Source: UBA4615 sp044368415 | GTDB lineage: Bacteria; Pseudomonadota; Gammaproteobacteria; Burkholderiales; Burkholderiaceae_E | Reading direction: 5' to 3' | Assembly: GCA_044368415.1 (NCBI GenBank) | Contig: JBIPLJ010000015.1 | Coordinates: 10,693-74,692, forward strand | DNA length: 64,000 bases | Part shown: positions 51,907 to 61,877 of the stretch, piece by piece | How the letters are laid out: each line of letters opens with the position of its first letter | Position numbering within the stretch: position 1 is the stretch's first letter | Position numbers and translations under genes: made by a program | The notes under the pieces: model-generated | The model's input: only the letters and a program-made list of their open reading frames with translations | What the model was told of the DNA's origin: nothing | Database searches by the model: none

Positions 51907-52677
51907 ATGAAGCTGGACGGCAAGGTGGCACTGGTGACGGGCGGGGCGCAGGGGATCGGGCTGGCTTGCGCGACGCGCTTCGCCGAGGAAGGCGCGAAGG
52001 TCGTGATCGTCGACATCGACGCAACCGGCGGCGCCCGTGCCGTAGAGGCGATCGGCGCCGAGCGCGCGCTGTTCGTCGCCGGCGACGTCGCCGACGCGCG
52101 GACCGCGACGGACGCCCTGCAGGCCACGCTCACCCGCTTCGGCGCGGTCGACGTGCTGCTCAACAATGCTGGCATCACCCATGCGTCGGATTTCCTGGAC
52201 CTCGCCGAGGCCGACTTCGACCGCGTGCTCGGCATCAACCTCAAGTCCTACTTCCTGTTCGGACAGGCCGTCGCCCGGTGGATGGTGCAGGCCGGGCGTC
52301 CCGGCGCCATCGTCAACATGTCGAGCGTCAACGCGGTCCTGGCCATCCCGAACCAGGTGCCCTACTGCATTTCCAAGGGCGGGGTCTCGCAGCTCACCAA
52401 GGTGATGGCGATCTCGCTCGCGCCGCGCGGGATCCGGGTCAACGCCATCGGGCCGGGGACGATCGCCACCGAGCTCGCCCGGGCAGCGGTGCTCGGCTCG
52501 CCCGCGGCCGAGCGCACGCTGCTGTCGCGCACCCCGCTCGGTCGTCTGGGTGAGCCCGGGGAGGTGGCGCAGGTGGCGCTCTTCCTTGCCAGCGACGATG
52601 CGTCGTACTTGACCGGGCAGACCGTCTACCCGGACGGCGGCCGGCTGGCCCTCAACTATCTGATGCCAGCCGCTTAG
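51907..52677 (+). CDS. short-chain dehydrogenase/reductase
   Basis: 256-residue classical SDR. Cofactor motif TGGAQGIG at residues 11-18, NNAG at 86-89, catalytic Ser140, Tyr153 and Lys157 (NMSSVNAVLAIPNQVPYCISKGG), and the usual C-terminal LGEPGEVAQVALFLASDDASYLTGQTVYPDGGRL. The Asp at residue 36 (VIVDID) suggests NAD rather than NADP. Substrate unknown; glucose dehydrogenase/3-oxoacyl reductase-like members are the closest group. It stands alone after dacB, with GGAGACGCAG before the ATG. Confidence 0.9.
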   Translation: MKLDGKVALVTGGAQGIGLACATRFAEEGAKVVIVDIDATGGARAVEAIGAERALFVAGDVADARTATDALQATLTRFGAVDVLLNNAGITHASDFLDLAEADFDRVLGINLKSYFLFGQAVARWMVQAGRPGAIVNMSSVNAVLAIPNQVPYCISKGGVSQLTKVMAISLAPRGIRVNAIGPGTIATELARAAVLGSPAAERTLLSRTPLGRLGEPGEVAQVALFLASDDASYLTGQTVYPDGGRLALNYLMPAA

Positions 52678-52832
52678 GTGTGGCCGAGCCGCGGCTGGGA
52701 CCACCTTGATCGTGTCTTCATCGTGTCGATTCCGCCCCGTGTTGAGCAACGCCGGTCCGGTTTGACAGTCAGTCGAAAAAATCCGGAATTGTTTCCTCGA
52801 CCCGGTGTTTCAATCGTTAAGATGATGTTGTC

Positions 52833-53761
52833 ATGGAACTTCCGCCTTCGCCCGCTCCTGTCGCTGCAGAAGGCGCGGCATCTGCCGCGATCGATGCGCT
52901 GCTGGCCGTGCTCCGGCCCCTGGCGAGGTTGGCGATCGACCACGGCATCCGGTTCAACCAGCTCGAGGAGCTGACCAAGCGGGCGATGGTCGATGCCGCC
53001 CTGCAGGCGGTGCGCGACGAGGTTGGAAGTGGCTCCCCACCGATCAGCCGGCTGAGCGTGATCTCCGGCATCCATCGCAAGGAGGTCAAGCGCCTGGTCG
53101 AGATGCCCGACCTCTCGGCCCTGCGTTCCGAACGGACACCCGCCTCCGAACTGTTCGTGCGCTGGGCGAACATGCCGGAGTGGCTGGACGAGGATGGCTC
53201 GCCTCGCGCTCTGCCGCGTCGGCCGCAGGAACCCGGCATCCCGAGCTTCGAGACACTCGCCCGCTCGGTGACGACCGACGTTCACCCGCGCACGCTGCTC
53301 GATGAGCTGCTGCGGGTCGGGCGTGTCGAGGTCGACTCGGCGAGTGATCTCGTGCGGCTTCGCGGAGACCCGTTGGTTCCGGCCGGGAAGCTCGAGAGCC
53401 TGCTCGGGTTCGCCGGAGCGAGCCTCGGCGACCACATCTCGGCGGTCAGGGAGAACTTGGTGGCCGGACACCTGATTGCGGCGGGCGAACCGGGCGTCAA
53501 GGCACCGTTCGTCGAGCAGTCGGTATTCGCGGACGAGCTCTCCGTGGACTCGGTCGCGGTGGCGGGTGACCGTACCCGCGCCTTGTGGTCCAAGGTACTG
53601 AAGTCGATGGTGCCTGAGCTGCAGCGACTCGAGGATGCGGACCGTGCCGCCGGCCGCGCCGGCGATCACCGGGTCCGCATCGGCCTCTACTTTTTCGCGG
53701 AGCCGGTCGCCCTGCCCAGGCCTGGCACGCCATCGGCGAAGTCCGGCGACGAGGCGATATC

Positions 53762-53765
<4 letters not shown>
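52833..53765 (+). CDS. DUF6502 family protein
   Basis: 310 residues, no signal peptide or membrane segment. The N-terminal half reads LLAVLRPLARLAIDHGIRFNQLEELTKRAMVDAALQAV, then ISRLSVISGIHRKEVKRLVEMP, which looks like a helix-turn-helix. LFVRWANMPEWLDEDGSPRALPR and SFETLARSVTTDVHPRTLLDELLRVG are the conserved family blocks. I know the family only as uncharacterised; a DNA-binding role is a guess from the RLSVISGIHRKEV helix. The stop overlaps the GTG start of the DUF5666 gene (GTGA), so the pair is translationally coupled; the partner is exported, which makes a cytoplasmic regulator plus secreted protein plausible. Confidence 0.75.
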
Positions 53766-55525
<1,760 letters not shown>

Positions 55526-55560
55526 GCATCGGCCGTTAGTCGGCCGTTAGCCGGGCGCCG

Positions 55561-56529
55561 TCAGTCGCCCGGCGTCTGCGCCTCGCGCACGATCGCCGGC
55601 GGACGGCCCGCAAACTGCGCGAGCGCCACGCCCGCCAGCGTGACCATCGCGCCCGCCACCTTCACCGCGGTGAAGCGCTCATCGGTGATCACCCAGGCGA
55701 CCGCGCCCGCGACCGGCGGCATCAGGTACATCAGCGGCGCGGTCCGGCCGACGCCACGGACCGCGTTGACCCAGCCCCAGACCAGCCAGCCGACAAAGGC
55801 TGACACGACTGTCGACCAGGTCAGCCCCACCCATAGCAGCGGCGACATTGCGGACCAGTCGACCCGTAGCGCGAACGGCAGCGACACGATCAGAACCAGT
55901 GGGGTCGCCGCCAGCAGCGCGTAGGTCATGACCACGATCCCGCCATGCCGCTCGATCAGCGGCTTGGCCGCAACCGTGTAATACGAAAACAGGCTGGCCG
56001 CCACCAGCAGGAACAGGTCGCCGCCGGATGCCGCCCAGCTCCCGGCCAGGAGCTTGTCGGACAGGAAGACGAGGACGCCCCCCAGCGAGATCGCGACCCC
56101 GCAGAGCTGAGCCGCTCCCAGCCGCTCGATCCCGAGCCAGCGCAAAATCAGCAGCGTGTAGATCGGCCCGCAGGCGAGGATCAGCGAACTGGAGAACGCC
56201 GTCGACCAGTGGATGCCCACGGTGACCATGCCGACATGCACGAAGTGGCCCCAGAAGCCGAGCTTGGCCAGCTGGATCAGGTCGGCGCGTGGCAGGCGCG
56301 GCCAGCGGCCCCGGAAGCGCCAGACGATCAGCGCGACCGCGCAGGCCGGCATGATCAGGTAGCGAACGAACAGGAAACCGCCCGGCGTCGCCGCGGCGAA
56401 CACCGCCTTCTGGATCGAGAAATTCGCTCCCCAGACGACGATGGTCGCCAGCGCCGCCCAGAACGCGTAGCGCTGCCGCTTCGCCGCCCGGTCGGCAGCA
56501 GCCGAGGCGACCGGTGCGGCGGCGATCAA
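55561..56529 (-). CDS. EamA/DMT-family transporter
   Basis: 322 residues with ten hydrophobic segments and two EamA halves: FWAALATIVVWGANFSIQKAVFAAATPGGFLFVRYLIMP and DLFLLVAASLFSYYTVAAKPLIERHGGIVVMTYALLA, the second half ending APLMYLMPPVAGAVAWVITDERFTAVKVAGAMVTLAGVALAQ. It exports an unknown metabolite. The start is a TTG at 56529 that overlaps the MarR stop by 4 nt (TTGA); no ATG or GTG alternative lies before the first membrane segment. Co-transcription with the MarR gene suggests that regulator controls it. Confidence 0.88.
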   Translation of the reverse strand: MIAAAPVASAAADRAAKRQRYAFWAALATIVVWGANFSIQKAVFAAATPGGFLFVRYLIMPACAVALIVWRFRGRWPRLPRADLIQLAKLGFWGHFVHVGMVTVGIHWSTAFSSSLILACGPIYTLLILRWLGIERLGAAQLCGVAISLGGVLVFLSDKLLAGSWAASGGDLFLLVAASLFSYYTVAAKPLIERHGGIVVMTYALLAATPLVLIVSLPFALRVDWSAMSPLLWVGLTWSTVVSAFVGWLVWGWVNAVRGVGRTAPLMYLMPPVAGAVAWVITDERFTAVKVAGAMVTLAGVALAQFAGRPPAIVREAQTPGD

Positions 56530-57053
56530 CGCGCCTCCCCGGAACCGGGCAACGCCTGCACGAGCTTGGCGAGCAGCGCCGTCAGCTCGCGGGCCTCGGC
56601 CCCCGACAGAGGCGACAGCAGCTCGCGCTGCACCGCAGCGACCCGGGGCTCGAGCTGCGCGAGCACCTCGAGGCCGGTCGGCGTCGCGCGCAGCCGCCAG
56701 GTGCGCCGGTCGTTCGCGTCGGCACTTCGTTCCACCAAGCCCTTGCCCTGCAACCGGTCGAGCACGGTGCCCAAGGTTGCCTTGTCGCAGGCGATCGCCC
56801 GGCCGATGGAGGACTGGTCGCTGTCGGGCCAGGCGCCGATCGCGTGCAGCGCCGCGTACTGGACGGGGGTCAGCTCGATGCCCACCGCGTGGGCGGCGTA
56901 CAGCGCGACGGCGTGCTGGTGCAGGCGGCGGAGCAGATGGCCGGGCATGTCGTGCAGCGGCATCGGCATCGGCAGCGTGGCCGTCGGATCGCGCGCTGAC
57001 GCGCGGCCGGCCACCGCACGCGCTGCCGACGCGCGCGAGGGCGGCGTGGTCAT
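56526..57053 (-). CDS. MarR-family transcriptional regulator
   Basis: 175 residues. The winged-helix core is LLRRLHQHAVALYAAHAVGIELTPVQYAALHAIGAWPDSDQSSIGRAIACDKATLGTVLDRLQGKGLVERSADANDRRTWRLRATPTGLEVLAQLEP. The DxRxx wing (NDRRTWRL) is present. About 30 Ala/Arg/Pro-rich residues precede it. It is divergent from groES and forms an operon with the downstream EamA exporter, which it probably represses until a phenolic or other ligand binds. Confidence 0.9.
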   Translation of the reverse strand: MTTPPSRASAARAVAGRASARDPTATLPMPMPLHDMPGHLLRRLHQHAVALYAAHAVGIELTPVQYAALHAIGAWPDSDQSSIGRAIACDKATLGTVLDRLQGKGLVERSADANDRRTWRLRATPTGLEVLAQLEPRVAAVQRELLSPLSGAEARELTALLAKLVQALPGSGEAR

Positions 57054-57153
57054 GGGGCTGATAAAGTCCGTGAGCGGATCATCAGTGTACCTACCTTCTG
57101 CCCACGACCAGTCTGGTGCCCTCCCCCCAGACCGCAGTCTTACACCGGACGGA
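57054..57153. other. spacer between marR and the groESL promoter
   Basis: About 100 nt upstream of the heat-shock promoter on the plus strand and upstream of the MarR start on the minus strand. It should hold the marR promoter. I see no convincing element. Confidence 0.3.
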
Positions 57154-57183
57154 CTTGAAATGCTCGGCCTACGCCCCCATAAT
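57154..57183 (+). promoter_or_regulatory. groESL promoter, sigma-32 type with overlapping sigma-70 match
   Basis: CTTGAAA at 57154-57160, 14-nt spacer, CCCCATAAT at 57175-57183: an almost perfect heat-shock sigma factor promoter. The same DNA also reads TTGAAA, 17 nt, CATAAT, a good housekeeping promoter. The pair lies about 140 nt before groES and abuts the CIRCE operator. Confidence 0.85.
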
Positions 57184-57209
57184 TAGCACTCGCAAGCAAT
57201 GAGTGCTAG
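57183..57209. promoter_or_regulatory. CIRCE operator (HrcA site)
   Basis: TTAGCACTC, nine bases (GCAAGCAAT), GAGTGCTAG: the CIRCE inverted repeat with one mismatch at the last base. It overlaps the -10 region of the promoter, as expected for repression by HrcA. HrcA itself is not in the window. Confidence 0.93.
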
Positions 57210-57320
57210 CAACACGAGTTCGGATACCGGCCTCGCGCGCGCCTCCCGCTGCGATCCGGCGGCCCTTCCGGGCCGTCGCTCAATCTCAAACCGACCCAGA
57301 CATCTCAGGAGCCAAGATCG

Positions 57321-57608
57321 ATGAAGCTGCGTCCTTTGCACGATCGCGTGATCATCAAACGCCTGGACAACGAGCGTAAGACCTCGTCCGGCATCGTGAT
57401 TCCCGACAACGCCGCCGAGAAGCCGGATCAGGGCGAAGTCCTGGCCGTAGGCCTGGGCAAGGTTGGCGACGACGGCAAAGTCCGTCCGCTGGGCGTCAAG
57501 GTCGGCGACAAGGTCCTCTTCGGCAAGTACTCGGGTCAGTCCGTGAAGGTCGAGGGCGACGAGCTGCTGGTGATGCGCGAGGAAGACATCATGGCCGTGG
57601 TCGAGTAA
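57321..57608 (+). CDS. groES: co-chaperonin GroES
   Basis: 95-residue cap of the chaperonin. MKLRPLHDRVIIKRLDNERKTSSGIVIPDNAAEKPDQGEVLAVG, the mobile loop around KTSSGIVIP, and the C-terminal VEGDELLVMREEDIMAVVE are typical. AGGAG lies about 10 nt before the ATG. It is the first gene of the groESL operon under sigma-32 and HrcA/CIRCE control. Confidence 0.98.
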   Translation: MKLRPLHDRVIIKRLDNERKTSSGIVIPDNAAEKPDQGEVLAVGLGKVGDDGKVRPLGVKVGDKVLFGKYSGQSVKVEGDELLVMREEDIMAVVE

Positions 57609-57658
57609 GAACGACCCGCGCCCGGCAACCGAACATACAGACCCAGGAGTCAGCACAG

Positions 57659-59326
57659 ATGGCATCGAAACTAGTCTATTTCCACGACGACGCGCGTTCG
57701 AAGATGGTCGAGGGTGTGAACATCCTCGCCAACGCGGTCAAGGTCACGCTGGGCCCGAAGGGCCGTAACGTGGTGCTCGAGCGCTCGTTCGGCGCCCCCA
57801 CCGTCACCAAGGACGGGGTGTCGGTCGCCAAGGAGATCGAGCTCAAGGACAGGTTCCAGAACATGGGCGCCCAGATGGTCAAGGAAGTCGCTTCCAAGAC
57901 CTCGGACAACGCGGGTGACGGCACCACCACCGCCACCGTGCTCGCCCAGGCGATCGTCCGCGAAGGCATGAAGTTCGTCGCAGCGGGCATGAACCCGATG
58001 GACCTCAAGCGCGGCATCGACAAGGCCGTCATCGCGCTGACGGAAGAGCTCAAGAAGATCACCAAGCCCTGCACGACGACCAAAGAGATCGCCCAGGTCG
58101 GCTCGATCTCGGCGAACTCGGACGTCGAGATTGGCACGATCATCGCCGACGCGATGGAGAAGGTCGGCAAGGAAGGCGTCATCACCGTCGAGGACGGCAA
58201 GTCGCTGAACAACGAGCTCGACGTCGTCGAAGGCATGCAGTTCGACCGCGGCTACCTCTCGCCCTACTTCATCAACAACCCCGACAAGCAGGTCGCGGTG
58301 CTGGAGGATCCCTTCGTGCTGCTGCACGACAAGAAGATCTCCAACATCCGCGAGCTGCTGCCGATCCTCGAGCAGGTCGCGAAAGCCGGCCGTCCGCTGC
58401 TGATCGTCGCCGAGGAAGTCGAGGGCGAGGCGCTGGCGACCCTGGTCGTCAACAACATCCGCGGCATCCTGAAGACCGTCGCCGTCAAGGCCCCGGGCTT
58501 CGGTGACCGTCGCAAGGCGATGCTCGAGGACATGGCCATCCTGACCGGCGGTACGGTGATCGCCGAGGAAGTGGGCCTGACGCTCGAGAAGGCCACCCTG
58601 AATGACCTGGGCCGCTGCAAGCGTGCCGAGATCGGCAAGGAGAACACGACCCTGATCGACGGCGCCGGCGACGCGAAGGCGATCGAGGCCCGCGTCAAGG
58701 CCATCCGTGCCCAGATCGAGGAAGCCACCAGCGACTACGATCGCGAGAAGCTCCAGGAGCGTGTCGCGAAGCTGGCCGGCGGCGTCGCGGTGATCCGCGT
58801 CGGTGCGGCGACCGAAGTCGAGATGAAGGAGAAGAAGGCCCGTGTCGAAGACGCGCTGCATGCCACGCGTGCTGCCGTCGAAGAGGGCATCGTCGCCGGC
58901 GGCGGCGTGGCCCTGCTGCGTGCCCGCTCGACCATCTCGGTCAAGGGCGACAACGCCGACCAGGACGCCGGCATCAAGATCGTGCTGCGCGCGATCGAGG
59001 AGCCGCTGCGCCAGATCGTCGCCAACTGCGGCGACGAGCCGAGCGTGGTCGTGGCCAAGGTCCTCGAGGGCAAGGGCAACTTCGGCTGGAACGGTGCCGA
59101 CGGCTCGTACGGTGACCTGGTCCAGATGGGCGTGGTCGACCCGACCAAGGTGACCCGGATGGCGCTGCAGAACGCCGCGTCCGTCGCGTCGCTGATGCTC
59201 ACCACCGACGCGATGATCGCCGAGGCGCCGGAAGACAAGCCGGCCGGCGGCATGGGCGGCGGCATGGGCGGCGGCATGGGCGGCGGCATGGGTGGCATGG
59301 GCGGTATGGGCGGCATGGACATGTAA
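57659..59326 (+). CDS. groEL: chaperonin GroEL
   Basis: 555-residue chaperonin subunit; it forms two stacked seven-member rings that fold proteins with ATP and GroES. VTLGPKGRNVVLERSFGAPTVTKDGVSVAKEIEL and NAGDGTTTATVLAQAIVREGMK are the nucleotide-site segments; the apical domain and the VEEGIVAGGGVALLR block are intact. The C-terminal GGM tail is long (about eight GGM-type units ending in DM). AGGAG precedes the start. 50 nt after groES; a strong intrinsic terminator follows. Confidence 0.98.
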   Translation: MASKLVYFHDDARSKMVEGVNILANAVKVTLGPKGRNVVLERSFGAPTVTKDGVSVAKEIELKDRFQNMGAQMVKEVASKTSDNAGDGTTTATVLAQAIVREGMKFVAAGMNPMDLKRGIDKAVIALTEELKKITKPCTTTKEIAQVGSISANSDVEIGTIIADAMEKVGKEGVITVEDGKSLNNELDVVEGMQFDRGYLSPYFINNPDKQVAVLEDPFVLLHDKKISNIRELLPILEQVAKAGRPLLIVAEEVEGEALATLVVNNIRGILKTVAVKAPGFGDRRKAMLEDMAILTGGTVIAEEVGLTLEKATLNDLGRCKRAEIGKENTTLIDGAGDAKAIEARVKAIRAQIEEATSDYDREKLQERVAKLAGGVAVIRVGAATEVEMKEKKARVEDALHATRAAVEEGIVAGGGVALLRARSTISVKGDNADQDAGIKIVLRAIEEPLRQIVANCGDEPSVVVAKVLEGKGNFGWNGADGSYGDLVQMGVVDPTKVTRMALQNAASVASLMLTTDAMIAEAPEDKPAGGMGGGMGGGMGGGMGGMGGMGGMDM

Positions 59327-59379
59327 GACGTCCGTGTCGCGGGGCCGGCGATCCGCCGGCCCGCTGCGCGCACATAAAG

Positions 59380-59407
59380 GGGCCCGACGCGAGTCGGGCC
59401 CTTTTTT
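59380..59407 (+). terminator. Rho-independent terminator of groESL
   Basis: Perfect 9-bp stem GGGCCCGAC / GTCGGGCCC with loop GCGA, followed by six T. A second GC hairpin (GGGCCGGCG...CGCCGGCCC) lies just upstream at about 59342-59362. Confidence 0.93.
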
Positions 59408-59419
59408 CATGCGCGCGCC

Positions 59420-59737
59420 TCAGTGCCCGGGCCCCGCCCTCAGCCCGATCCAGGCGGCCAGGGTCACCGCGTTGACGGGCACGGTCAGCACGCAGGGAAC
59501 GAAGAACATCATCACCAGGGGCGGAGGGGCGTGGGGCTCGAGCCCGCTGCCGATCGCAAAGCACATCAGCCCGAGCAGCGTCCAGCGCCTCAGGTAGGTC
59601 GGCAGCCAGACCGAGCGCGCCTGGTTGTGGCGGCGCGCGGCCGCACGGTCGAACAGGCTGCCATGGTTCACGTCGACGAACAGCCAGCCGTAGAACCAGT
59701 AGCGGTACAGCATTTCAGCGAAGGTCGGTGCTTGCAC
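59420..59737 (-). CDS. small membrane protein of unknown function
   Basis: About 105 residues (97 from the first ATG at 59713). I do not know its function. It reads MLYRYWFYGWLFVDVNHGSLFDRAAARRHNQARSVWLPTYLRRW and then two membrane segments, TLLGLMCFAIGSGLE and PLVMMFFVPCVLTVPVNAVTLAAWIGL. Small proteins with this N-terminal aromatic block are, as I recall, common in Burkholderiales. A GTG at 59737 preceded by GGAG is my preferred start. It converges on groEL, ending 13 nt beyond its terminator. Confidence 0.7.
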   Translation of the reverse strand: MQAPTFAEMLYRYWFYGWLFVDVNHGSLFDRAAARRHNQARSVWLPTYLRRWTLLGLMCFAIGSGLEPHAPPPLVMMFFVPCVLTVPVNAVTLAAWIGLRAGPGH

Positions 59738-60075
59738 GATCGCGCTCCGGCGGTCTGTCCGTCTGCCCCATCTGACTATGGACGGCAGCACCGCGCAAGC
59801 AGGTCCCGTGCTCGGCTGGTCGGGCCACCGGTCGACGCCGGCGTGCATGGCACGTGGCCACAACCTCGTCGGTGAAGGACTGCACGTTCGGGCCGCCGGC
59901 GGCAGCTATCGCTCGACCGTCCGTCTCTGAGCCCCGACCACCGGTCGGTCGTCTCCGGGCGCGCGCCCTCCACACGTCTGTCAGCGCACGCCGGCAGTCG
60001 ACTTCCAGCCGCCGGCCTGCGGTCAAGCCCTTACGGTCCGTTCAGCGTGACATTTTTGCAACGGAGCGAGCCGTC
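59738..60075. other. 338-nt intergenic region
   Basis: Lies between the divergent small membrane protein gene and the DUF1800 gene. I see no gene, terminator or repeat. It should contain both promoters; ACATTTTTGCAACGGAG just before the DUF1800 start includes its ribosome-binding site. Confidence 0.4.
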
Positions 60076-61857
60076 ATGAAGGGTACGTTGATCAGAGTCC
60101 TGGCGACCGTTCTGATCACCGGTTGGGTGGTGGGCTGCGGCTCCGACCTTAGCGGCAGCACGTCGAGCCCCTCGCCGGCGGCTGCGCCCGCGGTCGCGCC
60201 AACGGCGGCAAATCCGGCAGACAGCGCCGCGACCGCGGATCTCGGACCGCCGAGCGATCGGCCGGCCACCAAAGCCGCAGCGGCGCGCTTCCTGTCGCAA
60301 AGCAGCTTCGGCCCGTCCGCGTCGGAGATCGACGGCCTGATGAACATCGGTTACTCGCGCTGGGTCGACCAGCAGCTCGCCAAGCCCGCCGGCACGCCCC
60401 ACCTCGACTACTTCGCGGCCCGCACTGCCGAGCTCGACTATCGCGAGTGGCCGTCCACCGACTGGGTCTACGGCAGCTTCTGGCGGACTGCGGTCACGGC
60501 CGACGACCAGCTGCGCCACCGGGTCGCGTTCGCGCTGTCGCAGATCTTCGTAGTCTCGGTAGGCGACGACGCGCTGGACGACTATCCGCGCGGCGTCGCC
60601 GGCTTCCTCGACATGCTCGGGCGCAATGCGTTCGGCAACTTCCGCACGCTGCTCGAGGACGTGTCGCTGCATCCCATGATGGGCCTCTACCTCACCCACC
60701 TCGGCAACCAAAAGGCCGACCTGGCCGCAGGGCGCGCGCCCGACGAGAACTACGCACGCGAGGTGATGCAGCTCTTCACGATCGGCCTATACGAGCTGAA
60801 CCTCGACGGCACGGTCAAGCTCGATACGCGCAACGAGCCGATCGACACCTACAAGATCGAGGACGTCGTCGGCCTCGCGCGCGTCTTCACCGGTTTCTCG
60901 TGGGCCGGCCCGGACAGCTCGAACTCGCGGTTCTTCGGCAACGTCTCGATCTCGGACCGCGACATCCTCCCGATGCGCAGCTATCCAAGCTTTCACGAGA
61001 CCGGCACCAAGACCTTCCTCGGGACGACGATCACCACGAGCACGCCCGAGGCGAGTCTGAAGTCCGCGCTCGACCGTCTGTTCATGCATCCGAACGTTGG
61101 CCCGTTCATTGGCCGCCAGCTGATCCAGAAGTTGATCACCAGCAACCCGAGCCCCGCCTATGTGGCGCGCGTCGCGACCGCCTTTAATGACAACGGCCAG
61201 GGCGTGCGGGGCGACATGAAGGCGGTGGTCCGCGCGATTATGCTCGATGTCGAAGCGCGCAACGACGCCGCCGCGGGCACCACCACGGCCGGAAAGGTGC
61301 GCGAGCCGGTGCTGCGGTTGGCGGCGTGGATGCGTGCCTTCGACACGAAGTCCACCACCGGCCACTTCCTGATCGGGGTCACCGACGACCCGGACTACAG
61401 CATCGGCCAGACGCCGATGCGCTCGCCCTCGGTGTTCAACTTCTTCCGGCCGGGCTACGTGCCGCCGGACGCCGCGATCGCGCAGGCCAAGCTGGTGTCG
61501 CCGGAAATGCAGAACACACACGAGTCGAGCGTCGCGGGCTGGCTCAACACGATGCGCTGGGCAGTGCCCGACGGCTTTGGCAACAATCCGCCGAACGGTC
61601 CGAGGCGCGACGTCCAGCCGGACTACACCAACGAGCTCGCGCTCGCCGACAACGCGACCGCGCTGGTCGACCGCGTCGCGCTGCTGCTGACTGCGGACCG
61701 CATGCCCGCCTCCGTTCGCCAGCAGATCACGGCTGCGGTCGCCTCCGTGAACGTCGCGCTCAGCAACCCCGCGAACCGGGAGGCTGCCCGCCGGAACCGG
61801 GTGCACCTGGCAGTGTTCCTGACGGTGGCATCACCCGACTTCATCGTGCAGAAGTGA
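60076..61857 (+). CDS. DUF1800 family lipoprotein
   Basis: 593 residues. A lipoprotein signal (IRVLATVLITGWVVGCGSD) with the Cys near residue 21 is followed by a Ser/Ala/Pro linker, then the DUF1800 pattern: AAARFLSQSSFGPSASEIDGLMNIGYSRWVDQQLA, LRHRVAFALSQIFVVS, FLDMLGRNAFGNFRTLLEDVSLHPMMGLYLTHLGNQKAD, DENYAREVMQLFTIGLYELNLDGT, FIGRQLIQKLITSNPSPAYVARVATAF, and SPSVFNFFRPGYVPP. The function is unknown. It is 20 nt before a DUF1501 gene; the two families are nearly always neighbours, suggesting an exported two-protein system. The ATG at 60076 has GGAG 9 nt upstream. Confidence 0.88.
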   Translation: MKGTLIRVLATVLITGWVVGCGSDLSGSTSSPSPAAAPAVAPTAANPADSAATADLGPPSDRPATKAAAARFLSQSSFGPSASEIDGLMNIGYSRWVDQQLAKPAGTPHLDYFAARTAELDYREWPSTDWVYGSFWRTAVTADDQLRHRVAFALSQIFVVSVGDDALDDYPRGVAGFLDMLGRNAFGNFRTLLEDVSLHPMMGLYLTHLGNQKADLAAGRAPDENYAREVMQLFTIGLYELNLDGTVKLDTRNEPIDTYKIEDVVGLARVFTGFSWAGPDSSNSRFFGNVSISDRDILPMRSYPSFHETGTKTFLGTTITTSTPEASLKSALDRLFMHPNVGPFIGRQLIQKLITSNPSPAYVARVATAFNDNGQGVRGDMKAVVRAIMLDVEARNDAAAGTTTAGKVREPVLRLAAWMRAFDTKSTTGHFLIGVTDDPDYSIGQTPMRSPSVFNFFRPGYVPPDAAIAQAKLVSPEMQNTHESSVAGWLNTMRWAVPDGFGNNPPNGPRRDVQPDYTNELALADNATALVDRVALLLTADRMPASVRQQITAAVASVNVALSNPANREAARRNRVHLAVFLTVASPDFIVQK

Positions 61858-61877
61858 TCTGGCGAAGGACCGACGAC

